64,000 nt of DNA from UBA964 sp031382085 (lineage in GTDB: Bacteria; Pseudomonadota; Gammaproteobacteria; Steroidobacterales; Steroidobacteraceae), in contig JANMYM010000019.1 of the NCBI GenBank assembly GCA_031382085.1, positions 1-64,000 of the forward strand, given 5' to 3'. The notes under the pieces are model-generated. The model saw nothing but the letters and a program-made list of their open reading frames with translations. It was not told the origin of the DNA and made no database searches. The position numbers and the translations under genes were made by a program. This document shows positions 1-8,218 of the stretch, piece after piece; position 1 is the first letter of the stretch, and every line of letters begins with the position of its first letter.

Positions 1-300
1 CCGATTTTCAGCGACGCAAAACTCGTTGCGCGACTGGATGCGGCCCACCGTGCCAAGCAGTTCGGCGACTTCATCAATTCAACCTGGGTTCCGGGCCGCA
101 CGCGCGCCAACCTGCGGGTTGGTCTTGAGCGCGAGCACTACGATCTCGTTCTCTGGTGCGAAAACCTGACCGACGACGACACGCCGGACCAGGTCAGCGA
201 GAATGCCTCTAACAACCTCGCGGCTTCATTCGCGTGGCAGTCGACCAGCATCAACCTGCCGCAGCGTCGCTATGGCGTCACGGCCCGTTACCGATTCTGA
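1..300 (+). CDS. TonB-dependent receptor, C-terminal end (5' truncated by window)
   Basis: The window opens inside a reading frame that ends at TGA 298-300. The visible 99 residues alternate polar and hydrophobic stretches as in outer-membrane beta strands (LRVGLEREHYDLVLWCENL) and finish RRYGVTARYRF, with the terminal Phe that the BAM machinery recognises. This ending, together with the N-L-T-D-D-D-T-P segment, is typical of TonB-dependent receptors, which import siderophores, cobalamin or glycans across the outer membrane. The plug and most of the barrel lie outside the window, so the substrate cannot be told. A LacI-type regulator follows, which fits a sugar or glycan receptor, but that is inference. 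Confidence 0.7.
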   Translation, partial: PIFSDAKLVARLDAAHRAKQFGDFINSTWVPGRTRANLRVGLEREHYDLVLWCENLTDDDTPDQVSENASNNLAASFAWQSTSINLPQRRYGVTARYRF

Positions 301-313
301 CGTGTTAGCTCAA

Positions 314-346
314 CTGCCCGGTCACATCGCCGATGTGACTGGGCAG
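314..346 (+). terminator. Strong hairpin after the receptor gene; likely terminator or mRNA 3' stem
   Basis: Arms 314-329 and 331-346 pair over 15 of 16 positions, the odd one being a G-T wobble. It lies just after the receptor stop codon and before the LacI start. No run of T follows, so it is not a classic rho-independent terminator; it could protect the receptor mRNA 3' end or be a bidirectional stem. Confidence 0.5.
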
Positions 347-366
347 CGTTGGAACTTGTAGATTGC

Positions 367-1455
367 ATGGTAACCCGCCGCAGCAAACGCTCATCGAGCA
401 GGAAACCACGTGGCCGCCGCGCTGTGGCGCGCAGCCCATCGGACACGACCTGCACCTCGCGTGAAGTTGCGCTGCTTGCCGGAGTTTCGCGTTCTGCGGT
501 CTCCCGCGCCTTCACGCCCAACGCGAGCGTGTCCGCAGCCACCCGCGCCAAGATCGTCAAGGCCGCCAGGAAGCTCGGCTACCAGCCTAACGTCATGGCC
601 CGCAGTCTGATCACCCGGCATTCACGCCTCGTAGGCCTTATCATGGGTGAATGGGATAACCCGTTCTACACGACCTTGCTGCGCGGCTTCACCGAGAGGC
701 TACATGCCCGCGACTACCGCCTGATGCTGCTGGCCTGCAATTCAGATCAGGACGTGGATGCGGCAACGCGTGTACTCATGCAGTATCGCGCGGACGGCAT
801 GTTGCTGGTATCGACGGCGCCTGGTGAAGCCGCGGCCCGCGAATTCATCCGCGGCGGCGGCCGCATCGTACTGGTCAACCGCGAACATGGCCCGTTGCCA
901 GCGACCAGCATCCTCTGCGACAACGCCAAGGTCGGGCGCGAACTTGCGCAGTCCCTGCTCGCCGCGGGCTACGAGAAATTCGCCCTGCTGCGTGGCGACC
1001 CGACGTATAGAACCAGCCAGTTGCGCAGCGACGGTTTCCGCAAGGCGCTGAAATCTGCCGGCGCGGGCACCGTGGTGCTGGAACGATTCAACCTGCTCGG
1101 CTATGCGGCGGGTCGCGCTTTTGTTCGCGAGGCGATGCGCCTGGAATCGCCACCCGACGCGATCGTGTGCCCGACCGACGCCACGGCCATCGGCGTGATC
1201 GACGGCGCGCGCCTCGACCAGGGAATCGATGTCCCCGAGACCCTGGGTGTCGTGGGTTTCGGCGATATTCCCGCTGCCAGCTGGGGCAGTCACGAACTCA
1301 CCACAGTGCGTCTGCCCATCGAGCGCGTGGTCGATGCCGCCGTTGAGGCGTTGTTCGTGAGTGCTGACTCGCCGGAGGTTCGTACGGTGTCGCTCGATGG
1401 CGAAATCGTCGCGCGTGCAAGTACCCGCCTGCTGCGCGCCGACGGGCGACGCTGA
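367..1455 (+). CDS. LacI/GalR-family transcriptional regulator
   Basis: Encodes a 362-aa DNA-binding repressor-type regulator. Residues about 31-50 (SREVALLAGVSRSAVSRAFT) form the LacI helix-turn-helix, followed by the hinge-helix region ending near GYQPNVMARSL. From about residue 87 a periplasmic-binding-protein-like effector domain follows (LVGLIMGEWDNPFY, then VCPTDATAIGVI and GVVGFGDIPAA). A basic N-terminal tail of about 25 residues precedes the HTH, longer than usual. I chose ATG 367 over TTG 349, because the TTG would begin inside the hairpin shoulder. Two identical LacI-type operators nearby (1492-1507 and 3813-3828) make the flanking genes its likely targets. The effector is unknown; a sugar is the family norm. 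Confidence 0.9.
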   Translation: MVTRRSKRSSSRKPRGRRAVARSPSDTTCTSREVALLAGVSRSAVSRAFTPNASVSAATRAKIVKAARKLGYQPNVMARSLITRHSRLVGLIMGEWDNPFYTTLLRGFTERLHARDYRLMLLACNSDQDVDAATRVLMQYRADGMLLVSTAPGEAAAREFIRGGGRIVLVNREHGPLPATSILCDNAKVGRELAQSLLAAGYEKFALLRGDPTYRTSQLRSDGFRKALKSAGAGTVVLERFNLLGYAAGRAFVREAMRLESPPDAIVCPTDATAIGVIDGARLDQGIDVPETLGVVGFGDIPAASWGSHELTTVRLPIERVVDAAVEALFVSADSPEVRTVSLDGEIVARASTRLLRADGRR

Positions 1456-1491
1456 TCGGTCATGTGCACGTCCCGGGGTCACTGGACCGGC

Positions 1492-1507
1492 TTGCAAACG
1501 TGTGCAA
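1492..1507. promoter_or_regulatory. LacI-type operator, copy 1
   Basis: TTGCAAACGTGTGCAA is a 16-bp palindrome with a central CG and a single mismatched pair, the form of LacI/PurR-family operators. The same 16 bases recur at 3813-3828. It ends 48 bases before the SDR start at 1556 and lies just downstream of the LacI gene itself. Confidence 0.7.
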
Positions 1508-1555
1508 AAATGACCGTCGATCCGTTTTCCAATCCCAGACCGAGGCTTGATATCC

Positions 1556-2335
1556 ATGGCACTGAAAAAAGTACTTTCGGCAATCCGTTGTGCGGCACTC
1601 CTGGCGGTGCTGGCGGCGGCGCCATTGCACGCGTCCGCGGCGAACACCTCCGGCGCAGTGCTGATCGTCGGCGCTACGGGCCGCAGCGGACCCGCCATGA
1701 TCGCTGCACTGAAAGCCGAGGGCTACAGCAATTTGTATGCGTTGGTGCGCGATGCCTCGACCGCGAAAACCAAGCTCAGCAGCGACATCAAACTGTTGCA
1801 AGGCGATGTTCGCGATCCTGCGAGCCTGCGGGCCGCGATGCAGGGTGTGACCTACATCGTCTCGTCACTCGGTGCCAATACCTTCAATGATCCTGCTAAC
1901 AGCCCGGAGATGGTCGACTTCCAGGGCGTGCGCAATCTGGCGGAGGCGGCCAAGGCAGCCGGCGTCAAGCATTACGTGCAGGTCTCCTCGTTAGGCGTGA
2001 CCAATCCGAATCATCCCTTGAATCGTTTCGGCAAGGTCATGGACTGGAAACTCAAAGGCGAAAATGCCCTGCGCGCCAGCGGCGTTACCTACACGATCGT
2101 GCGGGCGGGCGGCCTGGCGGATGAGCCCGGCGGCAAGTCGGGCATTCGCGCGCTGCAGGGCGACAAACTCGAGGGCGGCCGCATTACCCGCGCCGACGTC
2201 GCAACCGTGTGTGTGAAGGCGCTGGGCGACCGCCACGCCAGGAACAAGACTTTTGAAATTGTCGCGGGCGAACCCGGCGCCAGGGTTGACTGGACCAAGT
2301 TCTTCAAGGTGCTCAAGGCTGACCCCCGGCCCTGA
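1556..2335 (+). CDS. Exported SDR-fold NAD(P)-binding protein
   Basis: A 259-aa atypical short-chain dehydrogenase (NAD(P)H-binding, NmrA-like group). A signal peptide occupies about residues 1-28 (KK, hydrophobic core, cleavage near LHASA-AN), so the product should be periplasmic, which is unusual for this fold. The dinucleotide motif VGATGRSG lies at about 38-45, followed by the usual GDVRD and VSSLG segments; a classical YxxxK catalytic pair is not obvious. ATG 1556 was chosen over the in-frame TTG 1547 because GAGG lies about 10 bases upstream of it. A LacI-type operator sits 48 bases upstream. The substrate is unknown. Confidence 0.75.
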   Translation: MALKKVLSAIRCAALLAVLAAAPLHASAANTSGAVLIVGATGRSGPAMIAALKAEGYSNLYALVRDASTAKTKLSSDIKLLQGDVRDPASLRAAMQGVTYIVSSLGANTFNDPANSPEMVDFQGVRNLAEAAKAAGVKHYVQVSSLGVTNPNHPLNRFGKVMDWKLKGENALRASGVTYTIVRAGGLADEPGGKSGIRALQGDKLEGGRITRADVATVCVKALGDRHARNKTFEIVAGEPGARVDWTKFFKVLKADPRP

Positions 2336-2359
2336 GCGGATCAATTGCGCGCGGCAGCG

Positions 2360-2713
2360 CTACATGGGCGCAGTCGCGTGCTCGGCCTTGTCGCCACCAT
2401 AACGTGAGTACCAGCGTCCGTAGATGCGCTTGATCATCGCCTCGCGTTCGGTCTTGAGCAGCGCCTGGGTCGCGGCTGCGGGCCGCCCGGACTCGAGCTC
2501 CGCACGCACATCGACGCCCTTCCCGGCTAACAGTTCCTCCAGAAAAACCTGCCGGTCACGCAGCACCCAGATTTCCGCGCCGAGCTCGAGCACGATCCCG
2601 ATCAGGTGATCGACCGCTTCGTTATCGAAATAGCTTGGGTTGTTAGGCTGGAAGCCTGGCAGGCCGCGCACATAGTCGAGCGACTCCGCGGCTAGGTTCT
2701 CTTTTTCGGTCAT
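2360..2713 (-). CDS. Hypothetical protein, 117 aa, coupled to methyltransferase
   Basis: I do not recognise the family. The protein is soluble, acidic in its N-terminal half (MTEKENLAAESLDYV) and predicted mostly helical, with a segment IWVLRDRQVFLEELLAGKGVD and a Tyr/Arg-rich stretch near the C-terminus (RIYGRWYSRYGG). Its ATG overlaps the stop codon of the upstream methyltransferase in an ATGA junction, so the two are translationally coupled and probably act together. The IWVLRDR-LEELL pattern occurs in small helical partner proteins, but no function follows from it. Confidence 0.7.
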   Translation of the reverse strand: MTEKENLAAESLDYVRGLPGFQPNNPSYFDNEAVDHLIGIVLELGAEIWVLRDRQVFLEELLAGKGVDVRAELESGRPAAATQALLKTEREAMIKRIYGRWYSRYGGDKAEHATAPM

Positions 2714-3759
2714 GGCTTGACTCCTACCCGGCCGGTCCGCAGCGCGGCGCTCATCAGGTCCTCGATGTTCGATCTGACATACCCAGGCAGGTAGGGCTCG
2801 CCGTTGTCGGCAGCATCCAGTTCCGCGAAAAACATGCTGTAGACATCGCGGCCCCGGTCGCCGGAGAAGTCCAGCACCGTGAATGTTCCGCCCGGCCGCA
2901 ACACCCGGAATACCTCGGCAATCACCCGACGCGCGATCGGCACCGGAACCTCATGGAAAAACAGTAGCGCAAAGACGACGTCGAAATGACCGTCCGGATA
3001 GCGCATGTCTTCGGCACGCATCTGCTTGAAGTGCACATCGATGTTCTGCTCGACCGCGCGCAAGTGCGCGTACCGCAGCATCGGGACGCTTATATCGATG
3101 CCATGCACTTCGGCATCCGGGCAGGCGCGCTTGAAAGCCGTCGTGGTGGCGCCCGCGCTGGCGCCGAGGTCAAGAATTCGCCGCAGCTGGCCGTCCGCCG
3201 GCCTGGCGGCGGCCTTTATTGACATGTTAGCAATCAAGTCGTTATCTGCGGCGCCGCCAAGGAATACCTTCAGGCCGAAGTCGTACAGCACGCCGGCGAG
3301 GGGATCGCCGTGATATCCGTTCGGCTGCAGGTGAATCTGCGTCTGCGCGTAGTCCGGTGTCTGAGCGTGGGGGTCATACTCCACCGTACCCGGACCCGTG
3401 CGATCCGCCTCATCGAACGCCGCCATCATTTGCTCGCGGCGGCCACCGAAAGCGCTCAGCAGGCGCGTCCAGAATGCCTCCTGCAGGCTGCGCTTGACGC
3501 GGTAATAGGTCTTGAGAACCGGGTCCGCCATCAGGACATCGATGGACCGGCGCGTCGCCGCAACATCGGGCGTCTGCGGCACTCCGGCTGCCCGGATGAC
3601 TGCGCGGCTGTATTCGCCAATCGGGCCCTGCTGCGCATGCAGCAGGAAGTTGCGCGCACCTGCGATGAAATCGATATAGGCCTCATCGCGACGCGTCGGC
3701 AGTGCCGGATACGGGCCGGCTACTTTGCCGCGCGGATAGGCCAGATCAGTGATGGACAT
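2710..3759 (-). CDS. Class I SAM-dependent methyltransferase
   Basis: A 349-aa methyltransferase. SAM motif I is ILDLGASAGATTT at about residues 195-207, the acidic strand-2 end is HGIDIS, and the post-motif RPGGTFTVLDF marks strand 5; together these give a Rossmann-type methyltransferase in the UbiE/small-molecule group. About 190 residues precede the SAM domain, containing Y/F-rich helices not seen in minimal members. Start ATG 3759 has GAGGT just upstream; an open frame continues further but only as antisense of the next gene. Its promoter region contains a LacI-type operator at 3813-3828. The methyl acceptor is unknown. Confidence 0.85.
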   Translation of the reverse strand: MSITDLAYPRGKVAGPYPALPTRRDEAYIDFIAGARNFLLHAQQGPIGEYSRAVIRAAGVPQTPDVAATRRSIDVLMADPVLKTYYRVKRSLQEAFWTRLLSAFGGRREQMMAAFDEADRTGPGTVEYDPHAQTPDYAQTQIHLQPNGYHGDPLAGVLYDFGLKVFLGGAADNDLIANMSIKAAARPADGQLRRILDLGASAGATTTAFKRACPDAEVHGIDISVPMLRYAHLRAVEQNIDVHFKQMRAEDMRYPDGHFDVVFALLFFHEVPVPIARRVIAEVFRVLRPGGTFTVLDFSGDRGRDVYSMFFAELDAADNGEPYLPGYVRSNIEDLMSAALRTGRVGVKP

Positions 3760-3812
3760 CTGGGACCTCTTACTAACGCGCAACCAACCCATGGCGGGCG
3801 CCATGAAATCCG

Positions 3813-3828
3813 TTGCAAACGTGTGCAA
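3813..3828. promoter_or_regulatory. LacI-type operator, copy 2
   Basis: Identical 16-bp TTGCAAACGTGTGCAA palindrome to the one at 1492-1507, here in the 159-bp divergent promoter region. It ends 53 bases from the methyltransferase start and 90 bases from the transporter start, so it could control either or both. Confidence 0.7.
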
Positions 3829-3918
3829 CTGCGGTAGATTGCCATATTCCAGCGCCACCCGGGGTGTCACTATTATGCGCCGACAGCACGACTTCCTGCT
3901 CCCAGCGGCCATGGCGCC

Positions 3919-5211
3919 ATGAACGAACCCAAGCCGCCCGGCACTGGCCTGATGTCGCGGCTGCTGCAACGCATCGGTTCGGTTCGCGAAGATGAGACCC
4001 GCGCGGTCGGTGCCGCGCTGCTGCTTTTCTTTTGTGTACTCGGCGGATATTTCGCGGTGCGGCCGATACGCGAGACCATCGGTACCGTGCTTGGTCGCAA
4101 AACCGTGAGCGACCTTTGGGTCATTACCGCGGTTGTATCGGTCGCAATCGTGCCCGCCTATGGCGCGCTGGTTGGGTGGGTTCGCCGCTCGGTTCTGCTG
4201 CCCAGCATCTACGGTTTTGTCAGCATGTCGCTGCTGGCGTTTGCGGCGGTGTTTCAGGCCGATCCGCGTAACCCGCTGGCGGGGCAGATTTTTTACGTCT
4301 ACATCAGCGTGCTGAACCTCATGCTGGTGTCCGTGTTCTGGAGTTTCCTGCTGGAGCTGTTCGATTCGGGTCAATCCAAACGGCTGTTCGGTGTCATTGC
4401 CGCCGGCGGCACCGCGGGTGCGCTGGTCGGTCCGCTGCTCACGGACCTGACTGTCGACCGCATTGGCACGTCCGGCGTGCTGATGATTGCGGCAACCCTG
4501 TTTCTGGTCGCGATTGCCTGCCAGGCATTGCTGATGCGAATCTGGCATCCGCGCGCCACGCCCGGCGGTCAGGCCAAGGGTGCTAACGAGCGTGGGCTCG
4601 GCGGCAACCCCTTCGCAGGTTTTTCACTGGTGCTCCGCTCCCCCTACCTGCTGGGTATCGCACTGTTCGTGGTCTTTGTGTCGGCCGTCAACACCATTCT
4701 TTACTTTGAGCAGCTGCGGCTCGTCCAAGAACGCTATGCCGATCTTGCCGACCGCACGCAGATTTTTGCGCGGCTGGACTATGTCGTGCAGACACTGACG
4801 ATATTTTCGCAAGTGCTGCTGACAGGTCGCATTGCGACACACTTCGGGCTCGGCAAGCTGTTGATGAGCGTGCCCATCGCCATGGTGATCATGTTCACGG
4901 TACTCGGCGCGACCGGCGGTTTCTGGGTGCTCATCGTCGCCATGGTAGGGCGGCGCTGGGGTGAATATGCCTTTATGCGGCCCGGCCGCGAGATGCTGTT
5001 CAGTCGTGTCGATACCGAATCAAAATACAAGGCCAAGAACACCATCGACGTGCCGGTCTATCGCGGCGCCGATGCGCTCGTCGCGCAACTGCGCAGCGCG
5101 CTGGAGTCCGCAGGCCTGACGGCCGCCGGCGCGGCCTTCATGGGTGCCGGAGTTGCGGCCCTGTGGGCCGTCAACGCGTGGTGGCTGGGGCGCGCAAACA
5201 GAAATGCCTGA
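3919..5211 (+). CDS. NTP/NDP exchange transporter-family membrane protein
   Basis: A 430-aa inner-membrane protein with about 11-12 hydrophobic segments. It opens with RPIRETIGT in the first loop and later has FWSFLLELFDS-QSKRLFGVIAAGGTAGALVG, the pattern of the MFS-related ADP/ATP translocase (Npt1/Npt2) family. Members in obligate intracellular bacteria swap host ATP for ADP, while homologues in free-living bacteria are of unknown substrate. It is divergent from the methyltransferase, with a shared 159-bp promoter region containing a LacI-type operator. Nucleotide transport should not be assumed. Confidence 0.75.
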   Translation: MNEPKPPGTGLMSRLLQRIGSVREDETRAVGAALLLFFCVLGGYFAVRPIRETIGTVLGRKTVSDLWVITAVVSVAIVPAYGALVGWVRRSVLLPSIYGFVSMSLLAFAAVFQADPRNPLAGQIFYVYISVLNLMLVSVFWSFLLELFDSGQSKRLFGVIAAGGTAGALVGPLLTDLTVDRIGTSGVLMIAATLFLVAIACQALLMRIWHPRATPGGQAKGANERGLGGNPFAGFSLVLRSPYLLGIALFVVFVSAVNTILYFEQLRLVQERYADLADRTQIFARLDYVVQTLTIFSQVLLTGRIATHFGLGKLLMSVPIAMVIMFTVLGATGGFWVLIVAMVGRRWGEYAFMRPGREMLFSRVDTESKYKAKNTIDVPVYRGADALVAQLRSALESAGLTAAGAAFMGAGVAALWAVNAWWLGRANRNA

Positions 5212-5224
5212 CTGGTCCGCGGTG

Positions 5225-6208
5225 TTAGGACCTGACGGTCAGCAGGACTTTGCCGACGTGCGTCGACCCCTCCAGGATCCGATGCGCCTCGGCCGCCGCG
5301 GCGAGTGGCAGGCGCGCGTGCACCACCGGCACGATCTTCCCCTGCTCGATGAGCGGCCATACGTGCGCGCGCACACTGGCCACGATCGCGGCTTTTTCGG
5401 CCCGTGACTGCGGACGCAGTGCCGTGGCATGCACCGCTGCGCGCTTGCCGAGCAGCGTGCGCAGGTTGATCTCCGCCGTGACGCCGCCCTGCAGGCCGAT
5501 GATCACCAGCCGGCCCTGCACGGCCAGCGCGTCCACGTTACGCGCGAGGTACGACGCGCCCATGATGTCGAGGATCACATCCGCGCCGCGACCCGTGGTC
5601 GCCTTGCGGATTTCCGCGACGAAGTCCTGCTGGCGATAGTCGATCAGCACATCGGCGCCGAGTTCGCGGCAACGCGCCAGTTTGTCGGGACTGCCGGCGG
5701 TCACCGCGACCCGCGCGCCGAATGCTTTCGCCAGCTGGATCGCCATCGTGCCGATGCCGCTCGCGCCGCCGTGTATCAGCAGCTGTTCGCCGCGCTTCAG
5801 TCCGGCTAACAAAAAGACGTTGCTCCAGACCGTGCAGACGACTTCCGGCAGCGCCGCGGCATCCTGCAGCGAAACACCGCGCGGTATCGGCAGCAACTGC
5901 CCGGCTGGCACCGCGACTTTTTCCGCATAGCCACCGCCTGACAGCAGTGCACAGGCCTGATCGCCGACCGACCATCCGCTAACGCCGCTGCCAACGGCGC
6001 TGATCACGCCACTCGCCTCGAGCCCAGGCCAGGCCGGTGCTCCTTCCGGCGGCGGATACTGGCCCTGGCGTTGCAACAGGTCGGCGCGATTCACGGCTGC
6101 AGCCACAATATCGAGCACGACTTCGTCCGGGCCCGCTTGTGGATCCGGCACCTCGGTCAGCTGAAGCACCTCCGGCCCGCCCGGGAATGCAATAACTATG
6201 GCTTTCAT
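5225..6208 (-). CDS. NAD(P)H-quinone oxidoreductase, zinc-free MDR superfamily
   Basis: A 327-aa zeta-crystallin/PIG3-type reductase that passes hydride from NAD(P)H to quinones. The N-terminal GroES-like domain has NRADLLQRQGQYPPP, the family hallmark, and the Rossmann site is HGGASGIGTMA at about 146-156. Zinc-ligand cysteines of alcohol dehydrogenases are absent. ATG 6208 (MKAIVIAF) is preferred to an upstream extension. The stop TAA lies inside a GTTAG word. It is convergent with the transporter gene, 13 bases apart. Confidence 0.9.
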   Translation of the reverse strand: MKAIVIAFPGGPEVLQLTEVPDPQAGPDEVVLDIVAAAVNRADLLQRQGQYPPPEGAPAWPGLEASGVISAVGSGVSGWSVGDQACALLSGGGYAEKVAVPAGQLLPIPRGVSLQDAAALPEVVCTVWSNVFLLAGLKRGEQLLIHGGASGIGTMAIQLAKAFGARVAVTAGSPDKLARCRELGADVLIDYRQQDFVAEIRKATTGRGADVILDIMGASYLARNVDALAVQGRLVIIGLQGGVTAEINLRTLLGKRAAVHATALRPQSRAEKAAIVASVRAHVWPLIEQGKIVPVVHARLPLAAAAEAHRILEGSTHVGKVLLTVRS

Positions 6209-6290
6209 GTTGTGAACTCTACTCCCCAGCACGCGCTTGCGCGCACCGCGGTAAGGCCCTAGTGTTCGCGGAACCCACTGGGAAAAACCA

Positions 6291-7697
6291 ATGAACGACT
6301 CCGTTGCCGTTACCCGCCCGCTTGCCAGCTACGCCTCGGCCTTGCGCTACCGTGATCTGCCCCCCGAGGTGGTCGGCGTCGCCAAGACCGCGGTGCTCAA
6401 CATTCTTGCGGCGGCCATCGGCGGTGCGCAGACGCGCATCGGCGGCCTGCATCTGCAGCTTGCAAAACAGATGGGCGGCGGTGTACGGGAGTCGACGCTG
6501 CTGGGCGACGGCGCGCGCGTGTCGCGGCCGGTCGCAGCCTACGCCAATGGCAGTCTCGCGTTCGCTCTCGACTACGAAGACGTATGCCAGTATGTGATTC
6601 ATCCCGGACCAATCGTGGTGCCGGCGGCGCTGGCGGTGGCTGAATCGATGCGCGCCAACGGCCGGCGCATGCTAACAAGCGTGGTCGCCGGTTATGAAGT
6701 CGGCACGCGGATCGGCTGGGCGATGCAGCCCTCGCCCGAGCGCGGTGCGCAGGTCTGGGGACAGCAGTACACGCCGTTTGCATCCTGCGCGGCGATCGGC
6801 AATCTGTTAGGGCTCAAGCCGGAACAAATGGACGCGGCGTTCGGCGTCGCAGGCAGCTATGCGCCAGTCCCGTCCGCATACAAATATTTCGGCATCGTCG
6901 AAGAAACCCGGCCGATGCGCGAAACCAAGCTCGGCTGGGGCTGGATGTCGATGGCAGGCACGATGGGCGCCTTGTCCGCAGCCGCCGGCTTTCGCGGCGG
7001 TCACGGCATTCTCGATGGGCGCGAGGGCTTCTGGATCATGGCGGGCTCCGATCGCTGCGACTTCCCGAAAATTGTGCAGGGTCTCGGCACGGAGTGGCTG
7101 ATCCTCGGCACCGATTTCAAGCTGCATCCGTCGATCGCCTGGAGCCACCCGCCGTTTGTCGCGCTGCGGAAGCTGATTGACGCACACCAGATCCAGCCCG
7201 CACAGGTGGCCAAAGTGCGGGTATGGAACGTTGGTGTCGCACGCATCGCCGACCACCATCCCTCGGGCGCGGTGGACGCACAGTTCTCGTTGCCCTATGC
7301 GGTCGCGACAACTTTGTTAGGTCTGCCACTGACTCCCGCGCTGTACTCGGACAAAACGCTGCGCAATGCCAGGGTGCGCGCCATGATCGATCGCGTTGAG
7401 TGCCTGGCGGATCCGCAAATGGATCTCGACTGGTTCCAGAAGAACATCATGCGTTCGCGCGTGGAAATTACGCTGACCGACGGCCGCAAGCTGGAAGCCG
7501 GCGCGACCTTCCCGGGCGACAAGCCGAAGTATGGCCGCGACCAGGTGATCGCCAAACTGGTGGCGATGTCGGACGGCCTGCTCAGCGCGGCGCGCGTGCA
7601 GCAGATCGTCGCGAGCGTGGACCGGCTCGAGAAACTTGCCGACGTCAGCGTGCTGGCGCGATTGCTGGTTCCTGCGAAGGTTCGCTCACGAAAGTGA
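6291..7697 (+). CDS. MmgE/PrpD-family protein
   Basis: A 468-aa member of the MmgE/PrpD fold, which includes 2-methylcitrate dehydratase, aconitate decarboxylase and epimerases. The N-terminal helical domain shows LNILAAAIGGAQTRIGG and NGSLAFALDYEDVCQYVIHPGP; the usual D-D-H of PrpD is D-Y-E-D here. The C-terminal domain carries DFKLHPSIAWSHPP, resembling the family K-x-Y-P-x-C-x-x-x-H loop but with H/S in place of Y/C. No methylcitrate-cycle genes (prpB, prpC) are nearby, so it is probably not PrpD itself; substrate unknown. Confidence 0.8.
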   Translation: MNDSVAVTRPLASYASALRYRDLPPEVVGVAKTAVLNILAAAIGGAQTRIGGLHLQLAKQMGGGVRESTLLGDGARVSRPVAAYANGSLAFALDYEDVCQYVIHPGPIVVPAALAVAESMRANGRRMLTSVVAGYEVGTRIGWAMQPSPERGAQVWGQQYTPFASCAAIGNLLGLKPEQMDAAFGVAGSYAPVPSAYKYFGIVEETRPMRETKLGWGWMSMAGTMGALSAAAGFRGGHGILDGREGFWIMAGSDRCDFPKIVQGLGTEWLILGTDFKLHPSIAWSHPPFVALRKLIDAHQIQPAQVAKVRVWNVGVARIADHHPSGAVDAQFSLPYAVATTLLGLPLTPALYSDKTLRNARVRAMIDRVECLADPQMDLDWFQKNIMRSRVEITLTDGRKLEAGATFPGDKPKYGRDQVIAKLVAMSDGLLSAARVQQIVASVDRLEKLADVSVLARLLVPAKVRSRK

Positions 7698-7718
7698 CGC
7701 CGCCAGTGCGTGCGGTCA

Positions 7719-8198
7719 ATGCAGCTAACAGACACAAATTCCTGGGATTTGCCGGCCCCGCATGTGATTACATTTGGGGTCGATCCGCGCGACATCGACG
7801 CCTATCAGCACGTTAACAACGCGGTGTACCTGGTCTGGCTCGATCAGGTGGCCTGGTCGCATTCGGCCGAGCTGGGCTTACCGATCGAACGTTGCGTGTC
7901 GCTGGGGTTTGGCATGGCGGTTACGCGGACGGTGATCTGTTACCTGCGAGCGGCCCTGGCGGGCGATCAGATCGAAGCGGCCACGTGGTTGATTCCCGGC
8001 AGCGGCCGCTTGCGCGTTGCGCGCCGTTTTCAGATACGTCGTGCGAGCGACCCCGAAACGCTGGTCCGCGCGGAAATCCAATACGCCTGCATCGAGCTCA
8101 AGTCCGGGCGCCCGGCGCGCTGGCCCGCGGAGTTCCGCGAGCGCTACGTGGTGCGCGAGGACATTGCGTCGCTGTTACCAGAGCTGGCGACACTGTAG
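7719..8198 (+). CDS. Acyl-CoA thioesterase, 4HBT hot-dog family
   Basis: A 159-aa hot-dog protein. The segment DIDAYQHVNNAVYLVWLDQ (residues about 25-43) is the 4-hydroxybenzoyl-CoA thioesterase/FadM signature, with Asp and His-Val-Asn-Asn lining the active site. It would hydrolyse a short or medium acyl-CoA in the cytoplasm. ATG 7719 gives the normal family N-terminus; GTG 7710 is an alternative. It follows the MmgE/PrpD gene by 21 bases and precedes an MFS gene by 20 bases, so a three-gene transcript is likely. Confidence 0.85.
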   Translation: MQLTDTNSWDLPAPHVITFGVDPRDIDAYQHVNNAVYLVWLDQVAWSHSAELGLPIERCVSLGFGMAVTRTVICYLRAALAGDQIEAATWLIPGSGRLRVARRFQIRRASDPETLVRAEIQYACIELKSGRPARWPAEFRERYVVREDIASLLPELATL

Positions 8199-8218
8199 TT
8201 CGCGCCACCGGGAATTGC

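Noticed and set aside
742..1698. 318-aa minus-strand frame
   Set aside because: It is antisense to the LacI and SDR genes, composed of low-information residues, with no start signal.
2710..4548. Single 612-aa minus-strand frame covering the methyltransferase
   Set aside because: The first 260 residues are antisense to the transporter gene and lack family features; the ribosome-binding site and motif layout support ATG 3759.
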